In this document: positions 16,757 to 17,104 of the stretch, in pieces
Layout of the letters: each line of letters opens with the position of its first letter
Numbering within the stretch: the stretch's first letter is position 1
Assembly: GCA_964638865.1 (NCBI GenBank)
Contig: CAZXBG010000093.1
Coordinates: forward strand, 1 to 17,104
Reading direction: 5' to 3'
Length of the DNA stretch: 17,104 nt
From: UBA7236 sp964638865
GTDB taxonomy: Bacteria > Bacteroidota > Bacteroidia > Chitinophagales > BACL12
Position numbers and translations under genes: made by a program
The notes under the pieces: generated by a model
What the model was told of the DNA's origin: nothing
Databases searched by the model: none
The model's input: the letters and a program-made list of their open reading frames with translations, nothing else

Positions 16757-16800
16757 ATTAATCTTTTGGCAGCTGCAGGGGTAATTTAGACAAGATTAAT
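16757..16800. repeat. Inverted repeat between the two T9SS paralogues
   Basis: ATTAATCTT (16757-16765) and AAGATTAAT (16792-16800) are perfect 9-base inverted repeats, 26 bases apart, with a palindrome GCAGCTGC (16769-16776) between them. The right arm covers the stop codon of the partial gene. On the minus strand it would fold just after that gene, so it may be a weak terminator or processing hairpin; the arms are AT-rich and could be chance. Confidence 0.35.
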
Positions 16801-17104
16801 TCAAAAATACCTTTTTTGTGAGTTTACCTTCCTCTGCAATTATTTCTATAAAATAAATTCCTTTTGCAACATCAAGTGATATTTGGGTAAATTGATTTTG
16901 TAGCTCCATTTGACAAATTTCTTTGCCTTTCATATTATTTACTCGCAAAACAGCATTATTTAACTCGGTATTTACATGAACATAAATAGTATTATTAAAA
17001 CTATATATTTGAGCATCAATCGTGTTTCCATTTTCAATTCCAACATAACTTTCTTTACTCCCTGCGGCTATCGGATAATCACAAGTCAACTCATAAGCAT
17101 AATC
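16796..17104 (-). CDS. Partial T9SS type A cargo protein, paralogue of its neighbour
   Basis: Only the C-terminal end is in the window: the frame is open to the right edge, so the start lies outside. At least 102 residues can be read, beginning DYAYELTCDYPIAAG. This aligns with DYAFESKCNTGIAAG of the neighbouring 287-residue protein, and the likeness runs to the end: ELNNAV, GKEI, ELQNQFT, VAKGIY, IIAEEG and KKV are shared in order. The last 75 or so residues form a type A T9SS sorting domain. The TTG at 17089 is not the true start, since the homology continues upstream of it. The two genes are a tandem duplication 54 bases apart (counting from the ATG at 16741) and may be co-transcribed. Confidence 0.82.
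   Translation of the reverse strand, partial: DYAYELTCDYPIAAGSKESYVGIENGNTIDAQIYSFNNTIYVHVNTELNNAVLRVNNMKGKEICQMELQNQFTQISLDVAKGIYFIEIIAEEGKLTKKVFLN

Noticed and set aside
17087..17089. TTG as the start of the right-edge gene
   Set aside because: Similarity to the paralogue continues upstream to the window edge, so the gene is truncated by the window and not short.

Overview
The window is AT-rich chromosomal DNA that I read as coming from a member of the Bacteroidota. Four things point there. MurF and alanine racemase are fused in one protein. There is a PorP/SprF-family outer-membrane protein beside a secreted protein with the gliding-associated (type B) sorting domain. Two further proteins end in type A type IX secretion (T9SS) sorting domains. 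The one clear promoter is a TAnnTTTG box, with little use of Shine-Dalgarno sites. I cannot place it to genus.

Layout. From 29 to 8236 all genes run on the minus strand. In transcription order they are secA; then a tight cluster of deoC, an unrecognised outer-membrane barrel-like protein, a secreted SPOR-domain protein and an M20 amidohydrolase; then an ABC exporter. A divergent promoter region (8237-8409) separates secA from the plus-strand murF-alr fusion. After a 200-base spacer with a strong inverted repeat comes a two-gene plus-strand T9SS cassette (11118-15658): a 1178-residue cargo protein and a PorP/SprF partner, overlapping by GTGA. A 180-base repeat-filled spacer follows. At the right edge are two minus-strand paralogues with type A T9SS sorting domains; the second runs out of the window.

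How they fit. Much of the window concerns the cell envelope: Sec export (SecA), peptidoglycan precursors (MurF-Alr), a probable peptidoglycan-binding SPOR protein, an exporter, and T9SS cargo with an OM partner. Sec exports the cargo to the periplasm, and T9SS then moves it across the outer membrane.

Most noteworthy signals: the coupled cargo/PorP-SprF pair; a palindromic insertion-like element flanked by 15-bp direct repeats at 15654-15738; an in-frame amber codon that splits what would be a normal signal peptide at 16702-16741; and a near-perfect 14-bp inverted repeat just before the T9SS cassette. No tRNA, rRNA, CRISPR, transposase, phage gene or recognisable defence system was found, and I see no clear case for a wholly new system. 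No stretch over 300 bases lacks a gene.
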